NCBI GenBank assembly: GCA_020434495.1
Contig: JAGRAT010000003.1
Coordinates: forward strand, 1-39,758
From: Bdellovibrionales bacterium
GTDB taxonomy: Bacteria > Bdellovibrionota_C > UBA2361 > RFPC01
Reading direction: 5' to 3'
DNA: 39,758 bases
In this document: positions 15,856 through 24,159 of the stretch, piece after piece
Layout of the letters: each line of letters starts with the position of its first letter
How positions within the stretch are numbered: the first letter of the stretch is position 1
Translations under genes and position numbers: made by a program
Notes under the pieces: generated by a model
Seen by the model: the letters and a program-made list of their open reading frames with translations, nothing else
The model's database searches: none
What the model was told of the DNA's origin: nothing

Positions 15856-17124
15856 TTACCCCGGAGTCCCACCGACGTAACGGACCTGCAGTCGGCTAAA
15901 TGCATCGACTTTGCTCCATGGAAAGAACGCGAATCCTCCGGTGTTAAAGAGCTCTACCTCTATAGTACTTCCGCTTTCAAAGTACCACGTAATATCAGCA
16001 ATGTTGTTCGCAAGATTGTTCTCCGAAAGTTCTACTGATTGAATTGTAGTTGCCCCATTCTTGAGTACTCGCGCATAGCTGAGAGTTTTTACCTGCACAC
16101 TTGCCCAAAGGTGAACACGATAGAATCCTGGCTGGATAATGGTGATCTTTCCGTCTGAGCTAACCGTTGCATATTCTTGAAGTGTGTTAAAATCTTCTCC
16201 ATTTAAACAGTAGCGATTCCAATCAGCCTTCGTTCCAGGTGTTGTGCATCCTCCAGAGAACATATAGACAGAGCTGTTGCCACCGCCGCCACCATCACAA
16301 CCGCCGGTACATTCTCCCGGAGGACCTTGTGGCCCAGGAATTCCCTGTTCACCTTGATCTCCCTTCGGACCTTGCGGCCCCATCGGTCCCTCGGGGCCTC
16401 TTTCCCCATCTGCTCCGGGAACTCCTGGAATTCCCTGTGGTCCCATGGCGCCAGTGAGTCCAATTGGACCCTGTGCGCCGGTGTCACCCTTTGGCCCTTG
16501 AACTCCAGGAATTCCTTGCGGACCTTGCGCACCCTGAAGACCAGGTTTTCCTTGTGGGCCAGTTGGCCCCATCGGTCCTAGGGCACCTTGCGGTCCAGCC
16601 GGTCCCATCGGTCCGGGCGCTCCCTGAGGACCTTCGGGACCTTCAATAGCGAATTCTTGAAGTAAAGAAGGGAGGTCTGAAACTGCCTTTGCTAAGGATA
16701 AAGAGCCATCTCGAAAATCAGAACTCTTTGAGGTTGCTACTTGTATCCAAACTTTACCGCTGTAGAGGAGATTCACGGGGAGATCTACTAGTAACGTTCC
16801 GTCATTTCCAAATCTACCAGATCGGACGAGATCGGTACCCGGCAGGGCCGAGATCGAATTTCTCGACTGTGAAAATACTTCTGGGGTCGAAGATACTCCA
16901 ATGAGATAGTAGTCGCGGTTTCCCCCGCCGATTTTTACGATAAACGAACTACTGGCGCTTGAGTCAACAAGGTGGTCGGTAAGCTCTAAAGATACAGAAT
17001 CTCCAGCGGTATCTACTCGCCCGCCACCACGTTGAGCTTCAACGTTCGTATTTAGGAAAAGAGTTAGGATGAGTAAAAGACCACATCCATTCGCGAGCAG
17101 ATTGGACAAAAATCGCTCGCTCAT
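15856..17124 (-). CDS. Secreted collagen-like protein with C1q/TNF-like tail
   Basis: The product has 422 residues. It has a signal peptide ([16 protein letters not shown]), an N-terminal beta-rich domain at about residues 30-165, and then 37 uninterrupted Gly-X-Y triplets at about 170-282 (for example [20 protein letters not shown]). A cysteine/glycine hinge ([14 protein letters not shown]) comes next. The C-terminal domain of about 130 residues ([45 protein letters not shown]) resembles the C1q/TNF-like trimerisation heads of bacterial collagen-like surface proteins. It should form a trimeric triple helix outside the cell, possibly for adhesion or matrix. AGGGG 6 bases before ATG 17124 supports the start. 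Confidence 0.92.
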   Translation of the reverse strand: MSERFLSNLLANGCGLLLILTLFLNTNVEAQRGGGRVDTAGDSVSLELTDHLVDSSASSSFIVKIGGGNRDYYLIGVSSTPEVFSQSRNSISALPGTDLVRSGRFGNDGTLLVDLPVNLLYSGKVWIQVATSKSSDFRDGSLSLAKAVSDLPSLLQEFAIEGPEGPQGAPGPMGPAGPQGALGPMGPTGPQGKPGLQGAQGPQGIPGVQGPKGDTGAQGPIGLTGAMGPQGIPGVPGADGERGPEGPMGPQGPKGDQGEQGIPGPQGPPGECTGGCDGGGGGNSSVYMFSGGCTTPGTKADWNRYCLNGEDFNTLQEYATVSSDGKITIIQPGFYRVHLWASVQVKTLSYARVLKNGATTIQSVELSENNLANNIADITWYFESGSTIEVELFNTGGFAFFPWSKVDAFSRLQVRYVGGTPG

Positions 17125-17369
17125 ATATTACCCCTAAAGGTTTACCCCAAAAGCATTACCTCATCAGGAGCTACCCGTACTGATAGGGGACGGCATCTGA
17201 ATTCCTCCTCTTTAGGGCGGAGAGCACGAAAATCATAATGTCGGAAATTGTTAGAATCGCTTGAGAATTCGTGTGAGTCGGTCTTGGTAGCAATACCTAT
17301 TCCTTCTTACCAGTTTCACCTAATGACCTTGCAAACCCTGTGACACAATGAAAAAGGGCGTACAAATGA

Positions 17370-17398
17370 TTGACTCCCCACTGTCTCTCACGTACTTT
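17370..17398 (+). promoter_or_regulatory. Candidate sigma70 promoter of the SAM-riboswitch leader
   Basis: TTGACT at 17370-17375 (5 of 6 to the -35 consensus), a 17-base spacer and TACTTT at 17393-17398 (weak -10). The predicted start, near 17405, coincides with the 5' edge of the riboswitch core. Confidence 0.45.
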
Positions 17399-17404
17399 TG
17401 AGTT

Positions 17405-17590
17405 ATTGATACTCTTATCAAGAGAGGTGAAGGGAACGGCCCTATGACGCCTCGGCAACCTGTAGAAAGTTGAGTTCTGAGGAGAACTCTCACTTTGAAA
17501 GGGTTTTGCTCATGCCTATGTGAGTAAAGCAGTTTCAAAGGACAGCATTCGCAAGGTGCCAATTCCGACAGGAATGACGGAATCTTAACA
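17405..17590 (+). ncRNA. SAM-I-like (S-box) riboswitch
   Basis: The conserved S-box core is present in order: CTCTTATCAAGAGAGGTG (17412-17429), AAGGGAACGGCCC with the kink-turn ATGAC, CTCGGCAACC (17451-17460), and after a long P3 region CAAGGTGCCAATTCC. The P3 arm is unusually large (about 90 bases). It contains the hairpin GAGTTCT-GAGG-AGAACTC and an outer CTTTGAAA/TTTCAAAG stem. P4 is ATTCCG with CGGAAT (17570-17583). SAM-I riboswitches bind S-adenosylmethionine and usually turn off methionine or sulfur genes. One problem is that the expected 3' strand of P1 (GATAAGAG) is not found after P4, where the sequence is TCTTAACAGG. The aptamer may be a variant or decayed. The only plus-strand genes downstream are the flavoprotein and the CMD protein. 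Confidence 0.75.
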
Positions 17591-17906
17591 GGAAGTTTGC
17601 TCTGGTGGGTGAATTTCGCTTTGTTGAGACGCCTGAATTTCTGAGAGATGAGAGTGAAGCATTTCTATTTCAGAACGCTTCCTCGAGTACAATAAATAGC
17701 GGATCTTCCAGCAGCTTCGAAGCGAATTGCTCTCATTGAAGCGGTCTTGGAGATTTGTGATTGCAGTTGATTTGGTCGCGGCTTGGTCCGCGATGAGAAT
17801 TACCTCTGTCTCTCGACGATGCATGGAACGTCGTCTCGGAACTGTATCTTGAAAGGGCATCAATCAAACTTGTCTTTCCTCTTTTCGGAAAGCCTGGAGA
17901 ACAGAG
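17591..17906 (+). other. Long leader between riboswitch and flavoprotein gene
   Basis: About 316 bases without a convincing gene. A 15-codon open frame starts at 17648 (MRVKHFYFRTLPRVQ) but has no clear ribosome-binding site. Hairpins include TCGCGG/CCGCGA at about 17776-17793 and CTTTCC/GGAAAG at about 17874-17893. The latter ends just before the GGAG ribosome-binding site of the gene at 17907. No hairpin followed by a T run is seen, so if the riboswitch acts it may do so at translation or through rho. Confidence 0.5.
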
Positions 17907-19559
17907 ATGGATGCTGCAATTCAAGTTACGCCCATAGCCGAGCTGGGATCGTTTTCTGGGCGATTTCGGTCAGGGCTCGAGCCGTCCCAGCAAGACCTCG
18001 AACGACCACTTCGGGAAAAGCAAGCTAGTATCGCTATTGTCGGCGGAGGGTTTAGTGCGATCGCCACGCTGAACCAAATTGTCAAAAAGGTGGAAGAGCG
18101 CCGGGAACAGGGGGAGGAGCTTCCGTTAATCAAGATTGCCGTGTTTGCCAAAGACGGCATCGACCGAGGTATCGCTTACAGGCAGCCAGGGAAGTCCGAA
18201 GATGCTGGGGTGTTCATCCTCAACCAACCTGCTGACTTTATGTCGTGGGATCCTCAAGATAAACAAGTCTATACCAAGTGGCTTCACCGGAATAATAAAC
18301 GAGATGAGTTTGGCAAACAGCTTGATGGAGATAGCTTTACGAGTCGAGCTTTGTACGGGGAAGCCATCGAAGATCTCTATCGAAACAGCTTGCTTCGGGC
18401 AGAGGCTTTGGGAATAGAGGTGGTGACGGTGAAGGGAGCAGTCACGGACCTTATTGTAGAACCTAAGAACACTGGGGTGCGTCTCGAAATTGCTGAAGCT
18501 GAAGGTATGCAGCAATCGGCCTTTCGAGAACAGGCCGGATACACGGTACTTGCGCTCGGACACTCCCCGTACAATCCATTTCCCTACCTCAATGGGAGTG
18601 ACCGTTATATCTTAAGACCCTTCGAGCTTACGGAGTACCACCAGTTAAAGACTAAACATCCAGAGCTATTTCAAGCGGGAGAGAAAGATGCAAAGGTCGC
18701 TCTCGTTGGTGGAGCAAGCTCCTCTCTTGATGCAATTCGAGCTTTGGAACACCTTGGGTTTCAAGGACGGTATGTGATAGTAGCGCCATCACCGTCTATC
18801 GAGGTATCAGAGGGAGCTACGGAGGGTCAAACTGGTGACTATGGGCGCCCCTGGAGCTTTGATCCTGAAGTCTACTCACGAAAGTCATTCGCCGACTATC
18901 GACCTGATATCCTGACCGCCGAATCGTTCTCTCCAACGGCCTCCTTTCTAACCTTGGGGAAGAAGCTGGGTCAGGAATTAAAGGCAGCTCAAGAACGAGG
19001 GTTTGGGGAGGGGCACGTATACTTTGGACTTCCACTTGAAGAGATGAAGAGGAAAATCGAAGGACTCCCCGAGGCCGAAACGGAAGGGGCAAGGCAGTTC
19101 ATAAAGTACGTAACTCACATGCAGGGATGTGCTACAGCTCCCGAATCAGCATCCCTCTATCGTCAACTCGAGCTGCAGGGTCGTATTGATCGACTCGAGG
19201 GCAGAGTTACAACGAGTCCACAAAGTAGCCCTAACCTCGCGAAAGAGGATGGGCCTCTCCTGCTTGGTACGAGTATGGCGGATGGCCGTACCTTTGTTTT
19301 GGAAGTGGATGCTGCCGTCAATTGCTGCGCCTTCCCAAAAAGCCATCTCTCGCCAACGACAGCCCGTTTGGCTGATTCTGTGAGTACTGATCCCAATTCG
19401 CCGCTCGGTTTGCTTGGCCCACCTGCTAAGATTGGTAGAAGATTTGGAGCCGAGACCTTTGCCGTCGAAGCTGAAGAGCAAGCAGAACAAGCCCTTCGGC
19501 TTTCGTTTAAGAATGCTCGACTTGTGAAAGAGGGATCAGAATCCGTTAACGCAAATTGA
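17907..19559 (+). CDS. FAD/NAD(P)-binding protein (PF13454-like) downstream of SAM riboswitch
   Basis: The product has 550 residues. A dinucleotide-binding Rossmann motif, ASIAIVGGGFSAIATLNQI, lies at about residues 40-58. It is followed by family-typical DRGIAYRQPG, VFILNQPADFMSWDP and the second FAD-contact strand VLALGHSPYNPFPYL at about 213. A second Rossmann turn, VALVGGASSSLDAIRAL, is near 264. This pattern fits the FAD_NAD_binding (PF13454) group, whose members are flavoproteins with mostly unknown substrates; relatives include amine or ornithine N-monooxygenase-like enzymes. It has no signal peptide. GGAG lies 7 bases before ATG 17907. It is the first gene after the SAM-I-like riboswitch and is followed 18 bases later by an AhpD-type protein, so a redox role connected to sulfur or methyl metabolism is inferred. 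Confidence 0.85.
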   Translation: MDAAIQVTPIAELGSFSGRFRSGLEPSQQDLERPLREKQASIAIVGGGFSAIATLNQIVKKVEERREQGEELPLIKIAVFAKDGIDRGIAYRQPGKSEDAGVFILNQPADFMSWDPQDKQVYTKWLHRNNKRDEFGKQLDGDSFTSRALYGEAIEDLYRNSLLRAEALGIEVVTVKGAVTDLIVEPKNTGVRLEIAEAEGMQQSAFREQAGYTVLALGHSPYNPFPYLNGSDRYILRPFELTEYHQLKTKHPELFQAGEKDAKVALVGGASSSLDAIRALEHLGFQGRYVIVAPSPSIEVSEGATEGQTGDYGRPWSFDPEVYSRKSFADYRPDILTAESFSPTASFLTLGKKLGQELKAAQERGFGEGHVYFGLPLEEMKRKIEGLPEAETEGARQFIKYVTHMQGCATAPESASLYRQLELQGRIDRLEGRVTTSPQSSPNLAKEDGPLLLGTSMADGRTFVLEVDAAVNCCAFPKSHLSPTTARLADSVSTDPNSPLGLLGPPAKIGRRFGAETFAVEAEEQAEQALRLSFKNARLVKEGSESVNAN

Positions 19560-19577
19560 TTTTTTGAGGAGTAAGAA

Positions 19578-19922
19578 ATGGGAAAACGACTAGATGACTT
19601 TGATTCGTTTCGAACGGCGATGAATGAGAAAATTTTAGAAGCGGGAAATCTTCAGGTGAAGCGCTTTTTCAATTTAGACTCACAGGCCTATGCAGAAGGA
19701 GCGCTTCCGGTAAAAACGAAGGAGCTTCTTGGGCTCGTGGCATCCGCGGTGCTTCGCTGCGATGATTGCATTACCTATCATATCGTCCAGTGTCATGAGC
19801 ACGGTGTCACTAAGGAGGAGTTCTTCGAGGTATTCAATGTTGCTTTGATTGTGGGGGGATCAATAACCATTCCGCACATACGGAGAGCTACCGAGGTCTT
19901 GGAAGAGCTGTTCGACAAGTAG
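19578..19922 (+). CDS. Carboxymuconolactone decarboxylase (AhpD-type) family protein
   Basis: This all-helical protein has 114 residues. The AhpD-type redox signature is complete: Glu49, then Cys61-x-x-Cys64 and His68 in LRCDDCITYHI. In AhpD this proton-relay cysteine pair gives disulfide reductase or peroxidase activity; classical gamma-carboxymuconolactone decarboxylases lack it. The redox type is therefore favoured. A GAGGAG-like ribosome-binding site (TTTGAGGAGTAAG) precedes ATG 19578, and the 18-base gap makes it co-transcribed with the flavoprotein, perhaps as its electron partner. It converges with the M48 protease gene. Confidence 0.93.
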   Translation: MGKRLDDFDSFRTAMNEKILEAGNLQVKRFFNLDSQAYAEGALPVKTKELLGLVASAVLRCDDCITYHIVQCHEHGVTKEEFFEVFNVALIVGGSITIPHIRRATEVLEELFDK

Positions 19923-19973
19923 AGCATTTGAGTCTCTCTGTCTGCGAACGGTGCCTTGGTTGTGAACAGTACC

Positions 19974-20885
19974 TTAGCGGAGTTCGGCATCCTGCCTCTT
20001 CTTTTGAGACAGACGCTCCTTGCACCCGTCTACTCCGAGGGTTTTGAGTTCGAGAAAGCGGCTTACAAAGGTATTCGCTTCGACAGAGGGATGATTCTTT
20101 AAAAAACTTTCTGCTTTAGCTGTTCGCTTATCTGACAGTGGGTGGGTAGAGGATAGGGATGAAATTTCTCCTTCCTCTTTCCCAGACATCTTCTTAATAA
20201 AGGCCTTAAATTTCGTGAAGAGAGAAAGCCCTTCTTCGGGGTCGGTAAACAGCTTACTAATGACTCCCATGCCGAACTCGTCGGCTTCAAGCTCTTGGTT
20301 ACGACTAAACCCACGAGAGGTCCACGTATTCGCCGTTGAAAGAACCCATCCTCCATCGCTTCCGACAAATGGTTTTACAGCTACGCTGAATACGATCTGG
20401 AAGAACATTTCTCCTAAGAGCTCAAGGTTGTCACGATTAACGATATGACCGATCTCATGACCTAACACGAGGTAAAACTCTTCAGGCTTCTCCAATTCTT
20501 TGAGTAGGGCGGAAGTGAAGATGATCTGTAATCCCGGAAGTGCAAAGGCATTTGGAATTGGAGAACAAATAACGTTGGCTTGAATGCTCGGAATCTGAGG
20601 AGCGAAAGATTCTCGAATTCTGTTCGCCTCTTCCGTGAGTAACAGGCTTGCATTGTGTTCATTCGGTAGATAGCTTGCCGCCAACGAATTCCGAAAGAGC
20701 ATTCCAGGATAATATTCAAATGAGTAGGGTACAAAAGGAGCGGCGAAGGAGAATATGAGCTTTATCGCGGTAAGGAGCCCGGCCATCGACAGCCCCAAAA
20801 TAAGGACGTTTGAAAAGAACGTATATAGGGTTTCTGGTTTTCCCTTGTTTACCTCATGATTCGGTTCACGATAGCGAATCTTCAT
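19974..20885 (-). CDS. M48-family membrane metalloprotease
   Basis: The product has 303 residues. One N-terminal transmembrane helix (NVLILGLSMAGLLTAIKLIF) precedes the M48 catalytic domain. The zinc site is LVLGHEIGHIVNRD (HExxH near residue 145) with the downstream Glu ligand in NQELEADEFGM. FALPGLQIIFTSALL is the typical segment before it. Related HtpX, BepA and Oma1-type enzymes degrade misfolded membrane or envelope proteins. It is the last gene of the NfeD-flotillin-YbjQ-YbjQ operon, 10 bases after the second YbjQ gene, which supports a membrane quality-control role. There is no strong ribosome-binding site, suggesting coupling to upstream translation. Confidence 0.9.
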   Translation of the reverse strand: MKIRYREPNHEVNKGKPETLYTFFSNVLILGLSMAGLLTAIKLIFSFAAPFVPYSFEYYPGMLFRNSLAASYLPNEHNASLLLTEEANRIRESFAPQIPSIQANVICSPIPNAFALPGLQIIFTSALLKELEKPEEFYLVLGHEIGHIVNRDNLELLGEMFFQIVFSVAVKPFVGSDGGWVLSTANTWTSRGFSRNQELEADEFGMGVISKLFTDPEEGLSLFTKFKAFIKKMSGKEEGEISSLSSTHPLSDKRTAKAESFLKNHPSVEANTFVSRFLELKTLGVDGCKERLSQKKRQDAELR

Positions 20886-20895
20886 AAATGGTAAA

Positions 20896-21357
20896 CTACT
20901 TTAGGCCCCCGGCAATTTTCAGTGCTGTCCCGTATGCAACGATTTCCGAGCAGCCAGTGCCACTGCCTCCTTTGGACATGCCTATCTGAGATGTCTCGAT
21001 TCTCGTGTTGATGACCACGTTTGCACCAAGCTCCTTCGCTCGCTTTCGCATTCGCACCAGAGCTTCTCTTCGTGCTCTATCAAAGACCGCTTCATAGCTG
21101 CCAATTTCACCTCCAAATATCTGCCGAATTCCGCCAGCAAACTTTTTAAAGTAATCAATTGAGATTACCACTTCTCCCTGCACGAGGTGTACCTGCTCAA
21201 CATTCCATGAAGGCGATACGGTCTTTGAGTTTAGCACGGGCACATCTCGAACAACGTATTCATCTTCACGGAGTCTCGCGAAGTGGCGTTTCTCAATGAT
21301 CGAGCCGATTGTGTATGAGGCAACAATGACAACGAAAAAGTAAATGAGCTCGTACAT
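20896..21357 (-). CDS. Membrane-anchored YbjQ-family protein
   Basis: The product has 153 residues. An N-terminal transmembrane helix (LIYFFVVIVASYTIGSII) is followed by a YbjQ/UPF0145 domain at about residues 45-150. Landmarks are VEQVHLVQGEVVISIDYF, IRQIFGGEIGSYEAVFDRAR, LGANVVINTRIETSQ and the end EIVAYGTALKI. The family is described as putative heavy-metal-binding, and its biochemical role is poorly known. It sits between a soluble YbjQ paralogue and the M48 protease in the flotillin operon. The membrane anchor is an addition compared with the usual 100-110-residue soluble form. Confidence 0.88.
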   Translation of the reverse strand: MYELIYFFVVIVASYTIGSIIEKRHFARLREDEYVVRDVPVLNSKTVSPSWNVEQVHLVQGEVVISIDYFKKFAGGIRQIFGGEIGSYEAVFDRARREALVRMRKRAKELGANVVINTRIETSQIGMSKGGSGTGCSEIVAYGTALKIAGGLK

Positions 21358-21392
21358 TTTGGCTTGCTCCAGAAGAGACTACGAAGAGAGCG

Positions 21393-21707
21393 TTAGTTAA
21401 TCCTTACAGCTGTTCCATAAACGAGAAGTTCTGAAGCTCCAGCGGTGATCGCTGAAGTAGACATTCGAATATTCACCACGGCGTTCGCACCAAGCTCGCG
21501 AGCCTGCTCTTGCATACGAAGGAGAGCTTCATCTCGTGCTTCACTCAGCAACTCCGTGTACCCTTTGAGCTCTCCTCCGAAAAGGTTTTTCACACTAGCA
21601 GCGATATCTCTTCCTACATGTTTTGATTTTACGCAGCTGCCTTGAACAAGCCCAAAGTGTTCAACAATGCTTCTTCCTGGGACAATTTCGAGGTTAGTAA
21701 GGATCAT
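21393..21707 (-). CDS. YbjQ-family protein (soluble)
   Basis: The product has 104 residues, the standard length for UPF0145/YbjQ. It starts MILTNLEIVPGRSIVEHFGL and has VKNLFGGELKGYTELLSEAR, RELGANAVVNIRMSTS and the terminal ELLVYGTAVRI. Such proteins form ring-like oligomers in solved structures; metal binding has been proposed. GGAGAG 4 bases before ATG 21707 fixes the start, although the frame is open to 21746. It follows the flotillin gene by 80 bases and is paralogous to the next, membrane-anchored copy. Confidence 0.9.
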   Translation of the reverse strand: MILTNLEIVPGRSIVEHFGLVQGSCVKSKHVGRDIAASVKNLFGGELKGYTELLSEARDEALLRMQEQARELGANAVVNIRMSTSAITAGASELLVYGTAVRIN

Positions 21708-21787
21708 GAATCTCTCCGCTGATGGTGTCGACCAGCTACGTACCAAGAAATGCAGGGCACGTAGCTAGTCACTGAATGGCTCAATAA

Positions 21788-23185
21788 CTACTCTGCCTTT
21801 CCCGAATTCGGGGGTGTTTGCCCTCCGTCGTATCCGTTCGATCCTCCATGAGGATAATCTCCCTTGGATACCTTTTCGGAGACTTCTCCGAGATATTGAG
21901 GAAGTTCGATACCGGCCATTTTTGCAACTTCGTGAAGTGGCGGTAACGTTTTAATCATATTCCTCATGAAATGGGCGGTTGAGCTACTGTCGCCATTCCC
22001 ACCACTGCTATCCCAGACAGTGACTTTGTCGATCTGGATATTCTTTATAGCCTCGGTTTGAAGCTTCACGATCTCCTCGATCTTCTCGACCATCAGCATC
22101 GTTGCAGCGTCTTTTGGCTCAGCGCCGCACGCTTCAACCATCCCTCGATATCCTGTTGCTTTGGCACCAAGAACTTTCTGGATACCTTCAGCTTCGGCAG
22201 TTCGAACAGCGATGATAGCATCGGCTTCCCCAGAAGCCTCTTTACGGCGTTTTTGAGCCTCGGCTTCTGCGTCAATCTCTACTTTTCTCTTATCGATTTC
22301 TCGAGGAACAACTTCTGAAGCGGTAAGTCTCTTCTCTTCTGCCTCAGCTCGAGCAATCTCGATCTCAACAGCGGCTTTCTGATTGGCAACTTCACCGCGT
22401 TGTTTCGCTGCGGCGGCCTTTTCTGCTAAGTCCGCGTTGTACTGAGCAATCTGTGCCTGGGCACGGTTTTCCCCCTCGACCGCCGTGGCGTTATAGCCAG
22501 CAACCTGAACTCGGCGTTCTTGGTCGGCTTGAGCAGCTCCGATATCACCCTTCTTTTCCTCTTCTGCTACGTCAATCTTCGCTTGGTTGATAGCGGTAGC
22601 AGCGGCTTTTTTTCCTATACTTTCGATGTATCCCGATTCATCGGTGATATCCGTGATGTTTACGTTGATGAGGGTTAAGCCGATTTTTCGAAGCTCGGGG
22701 CCGATATTGTTTCGGATAGCTTCAAGAAATCGTTCGCGGTCTTGGTTGATCTCTTCAATAGTAAGAGAGGCAATGGTAAGCCTCAACTGCCCGAAAATGA
22801 TCTCTTTCGCCATGGATTCCAGTTCATCAAGCCCAAGATCCATCAAACGAACCGCAGCATTTGTCATGTTATCGGGACTTGTATCGATAGCGATCGTGAA
22901 AGTACTTGGTACATTCACCCGAATATTCTGCTGCGACAGTGCCCCTTTGAGTGGAATGTTGATGGTCATCGGGGTCAAGTCAAGAAACTGAGCATGCTGG
23001 ATAAGCGGTATCACAAAGTGGGCACCCCCGTGATAACACATCACCGAACGCCCTTGGCCAACCTTTCCCTGAACAGCAAGGACTTTGTTCGAAGGACATC
23101 GAACATAGATCCGAGCGAGGAGGAATGGTACGACGAATACCAGCAACAAGAAGGACAAGATAGTTATGGTTAATAATGCTCCCAT
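21788..23185 (-). CDS. Flotillin / SPFH-domain protein
   Basis: The product has 465 residues. An N-terminal membrane segment (LTITILSFLLLVFVVPFLLA) is followed by an SPFH domain (about 30-210: PSNKVLAVQGKVGQG, GGAHFVIPLIQ, EIIFGQLRLTIASLTIEEIN). A long Glu/Ala-rich coiled coil (about 215-345: ARAEAEEKRLTASE, EIDAEAEAQKRRKEASGEAD) precedes a Gly/Ser/Pro-rich tail. Flotillins oligomerise on membrane microdomains and influence fluidity and protein complexes. It lies 11 bases after the NfeD-like gene, the classical NfeD-flotillin pair (as in Bacillus yuaF-yuaG). Confidence 0.95.
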   Translation of the reverse strand: MGALLTITILSFLLLVFVVPFLLARIYVRCPSNKVLAVQGKVGQGRSVMCYHGGAHFVIPLIQHAQFLDLTPMTINIPLKGALSQQNIRVNVPSTFTIAIDTSPDNMTNAAVRLMDLGLDELESMAKEIIFGQLRLTIASLTIEEINQDRERFLEAIRNNIGPELRKIGLTLINVNITDITDESGYIESIGKKAAATAINQAKIDVAEEEKKGDIGAAQADQERRVQVAGYNATAVEGENRAQAQIAQYNADLAEKAAAAKQRGEVANQKAAVEIEIARAEAEEKRLTASEVVPREIDKRKVEIDAEAEAQKRRKEASGEADAIIAVRTAEAEGIQKVLGAKATGYRGMVEACGAEPKDAATMLMVEKIEEIVKLQTEAIKNIQIDKVTVWDSSGGNGDSSSTAHFMRNMIKTLPPLHEVAKMAGIELPQYLGEVSEKVSKGDYPHGGSNGYDGGQTPPNSGKAE

Positions 23186-23196
23186 TGAGTTGCTCC

Positions 23197-23832
23197 TTAA
23201 TTGTTATCTACTCTTTTTACAACAACAGTCTCGTTGTCTAGCGTTCCGGTAACCAGCACATTCGAAAAAGAAGGGACGGCTTCGCTAGTATCACATCGCG
23301 CTTGCAGTTCGCGGATAAAACCGTTGATGCTTATCTGAATTTTCCCCATTCCTTCAGCTGGTATCTCCTGATAGACCGAGCCTGACTTGCCAATGGTCTC
23401 CGCAATATGAAAATCCGCTCCAGGGCTAGCGAGTCGAAGTGCCCACATGTACAGCAGGGCGGTAACCACCATTGCTGTAATCCCCACAGTCAGTGCAATG
23501 AGAACGGAAGCCGGGATTCCGAGATTGAATTGTAGCTTTGCTGTTAGTCCTGCCCAACCAAACATCATGATAAATGCACTGATGGTGTTGAGGGAGACGA
23601 GCTTAAAAGCTGCTTCGGTATGGTGTGCATCTCCAGCGGTGTCATCGAAATTGGTATGACCATGGTGTGCGCCTAGGGTGTCGTGAGCTCCCACAGTGTC
23701 GAAGTCATCAGCGAATCCTCCGATGAGCACCATCGCTACGCGCAATAAAAAAAATAGTGAGCCACCGATCGCGCATGCTAAAAGAGTGAGCTCAAGTCCA
23801 GATGGGTTTTCAGGGATAAAAGGGAGTATCAT
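23197..23832 (-). CDS. NfeD-like membrane protein (flotillin partner)
   Basis: The product has 211 residues and several transmembrane helices (ELTLLACAIGGSLFFLLRVA, SAFIMMFGWAGL, ASVLIALTVGITAMVVTALL). A His/Asp-rich cytoplasmic or periplasmic loop (GAHHGHTNFDDTAGDAHH) separates the first from the rest. The C-terminal OB-fold-like domain (TIGKSGSVYQEIPAEGMGKI, VLVTGTLDNETVVV) is typical of YuaF/NfeD partners. It is the first gene of the flotillin operon, with an excellent AGGAGG ribosome-binding site 6 bases before ATG 23832. Confidence 0.9.
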   Translation of the reverse strand: MILPFIPENPSGLELTLLACAIGGSLFFLLRVAMVLIGGFADDFDTVGAHDTLGAHHGHTNFDDTAGDAHHTEAAFKLVSLNTISAFIMMFGWAGLTAKLQFNLGIPASVLIALTVGITAMVVTALLYMWALRLASPGADFHIAETIGKSGSVYQEIPAEGMGKIQISINGFIRELQARCDTSEAVPSFSNVLVTGTLDNETVVVKRVDNN

Positions 23833-23843
23833 TTCCGCCTCCT

Positions 23844-23917
23844 ACATACATATACACTTATTATACATAATGCTGTGTATGTGATGCAAATAATTTTTCT
23901 CTAGTGTGTATGCATAC
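23844..23917 (-). promoter_or_regulatory. Promoter and palindromic repeats of the nfeD-flotillin operon
   Basis: On the minus strand TTGCAT (-35, 23884-23889) and TATAAT (-10, 23860-23865) are separated by 18 bases, a strong sigma70-type promoter. Around it lie ACATACA (23844-23850) with TGTATGT (23876-23882), ATACAC with GTGTAT (23852-23857, 23875-23880), and the perfect 10-bp palindrome GTATGCATAC (23908-23917). These are good operator candidates. The rest of 23918-24159, up to the divergent gene at 24160, shows nothing I can identify. Confidence 0.65.
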
Positions 23918-24159
23918 TTACTATTGCACTGCTAAACCCGGTATGTTGGATGAGCTTCTGATACCCCTTGATGCAGTGAAGAGCAAAGAAATAGCGCATC
24001 TCCAGAACAGCTTTATCTTCTAGGTCTCGTGCTTCCAACCAATCGAAATTTCTGTCCTTTGGATTCGAGGGCGAACGGATAAACTCTCATGCCACCTGGA
24101 TAGGTAACTAGCCCATAACACTGTTAAAATTTATCGACTTTCGTCTTAAAGAACTCGTT

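Noticed and set aside
17648-17695. 15-codon leader peptide
   Set aside because: No clear ribosome-binding site, and its composition shows no regulatory codon run.
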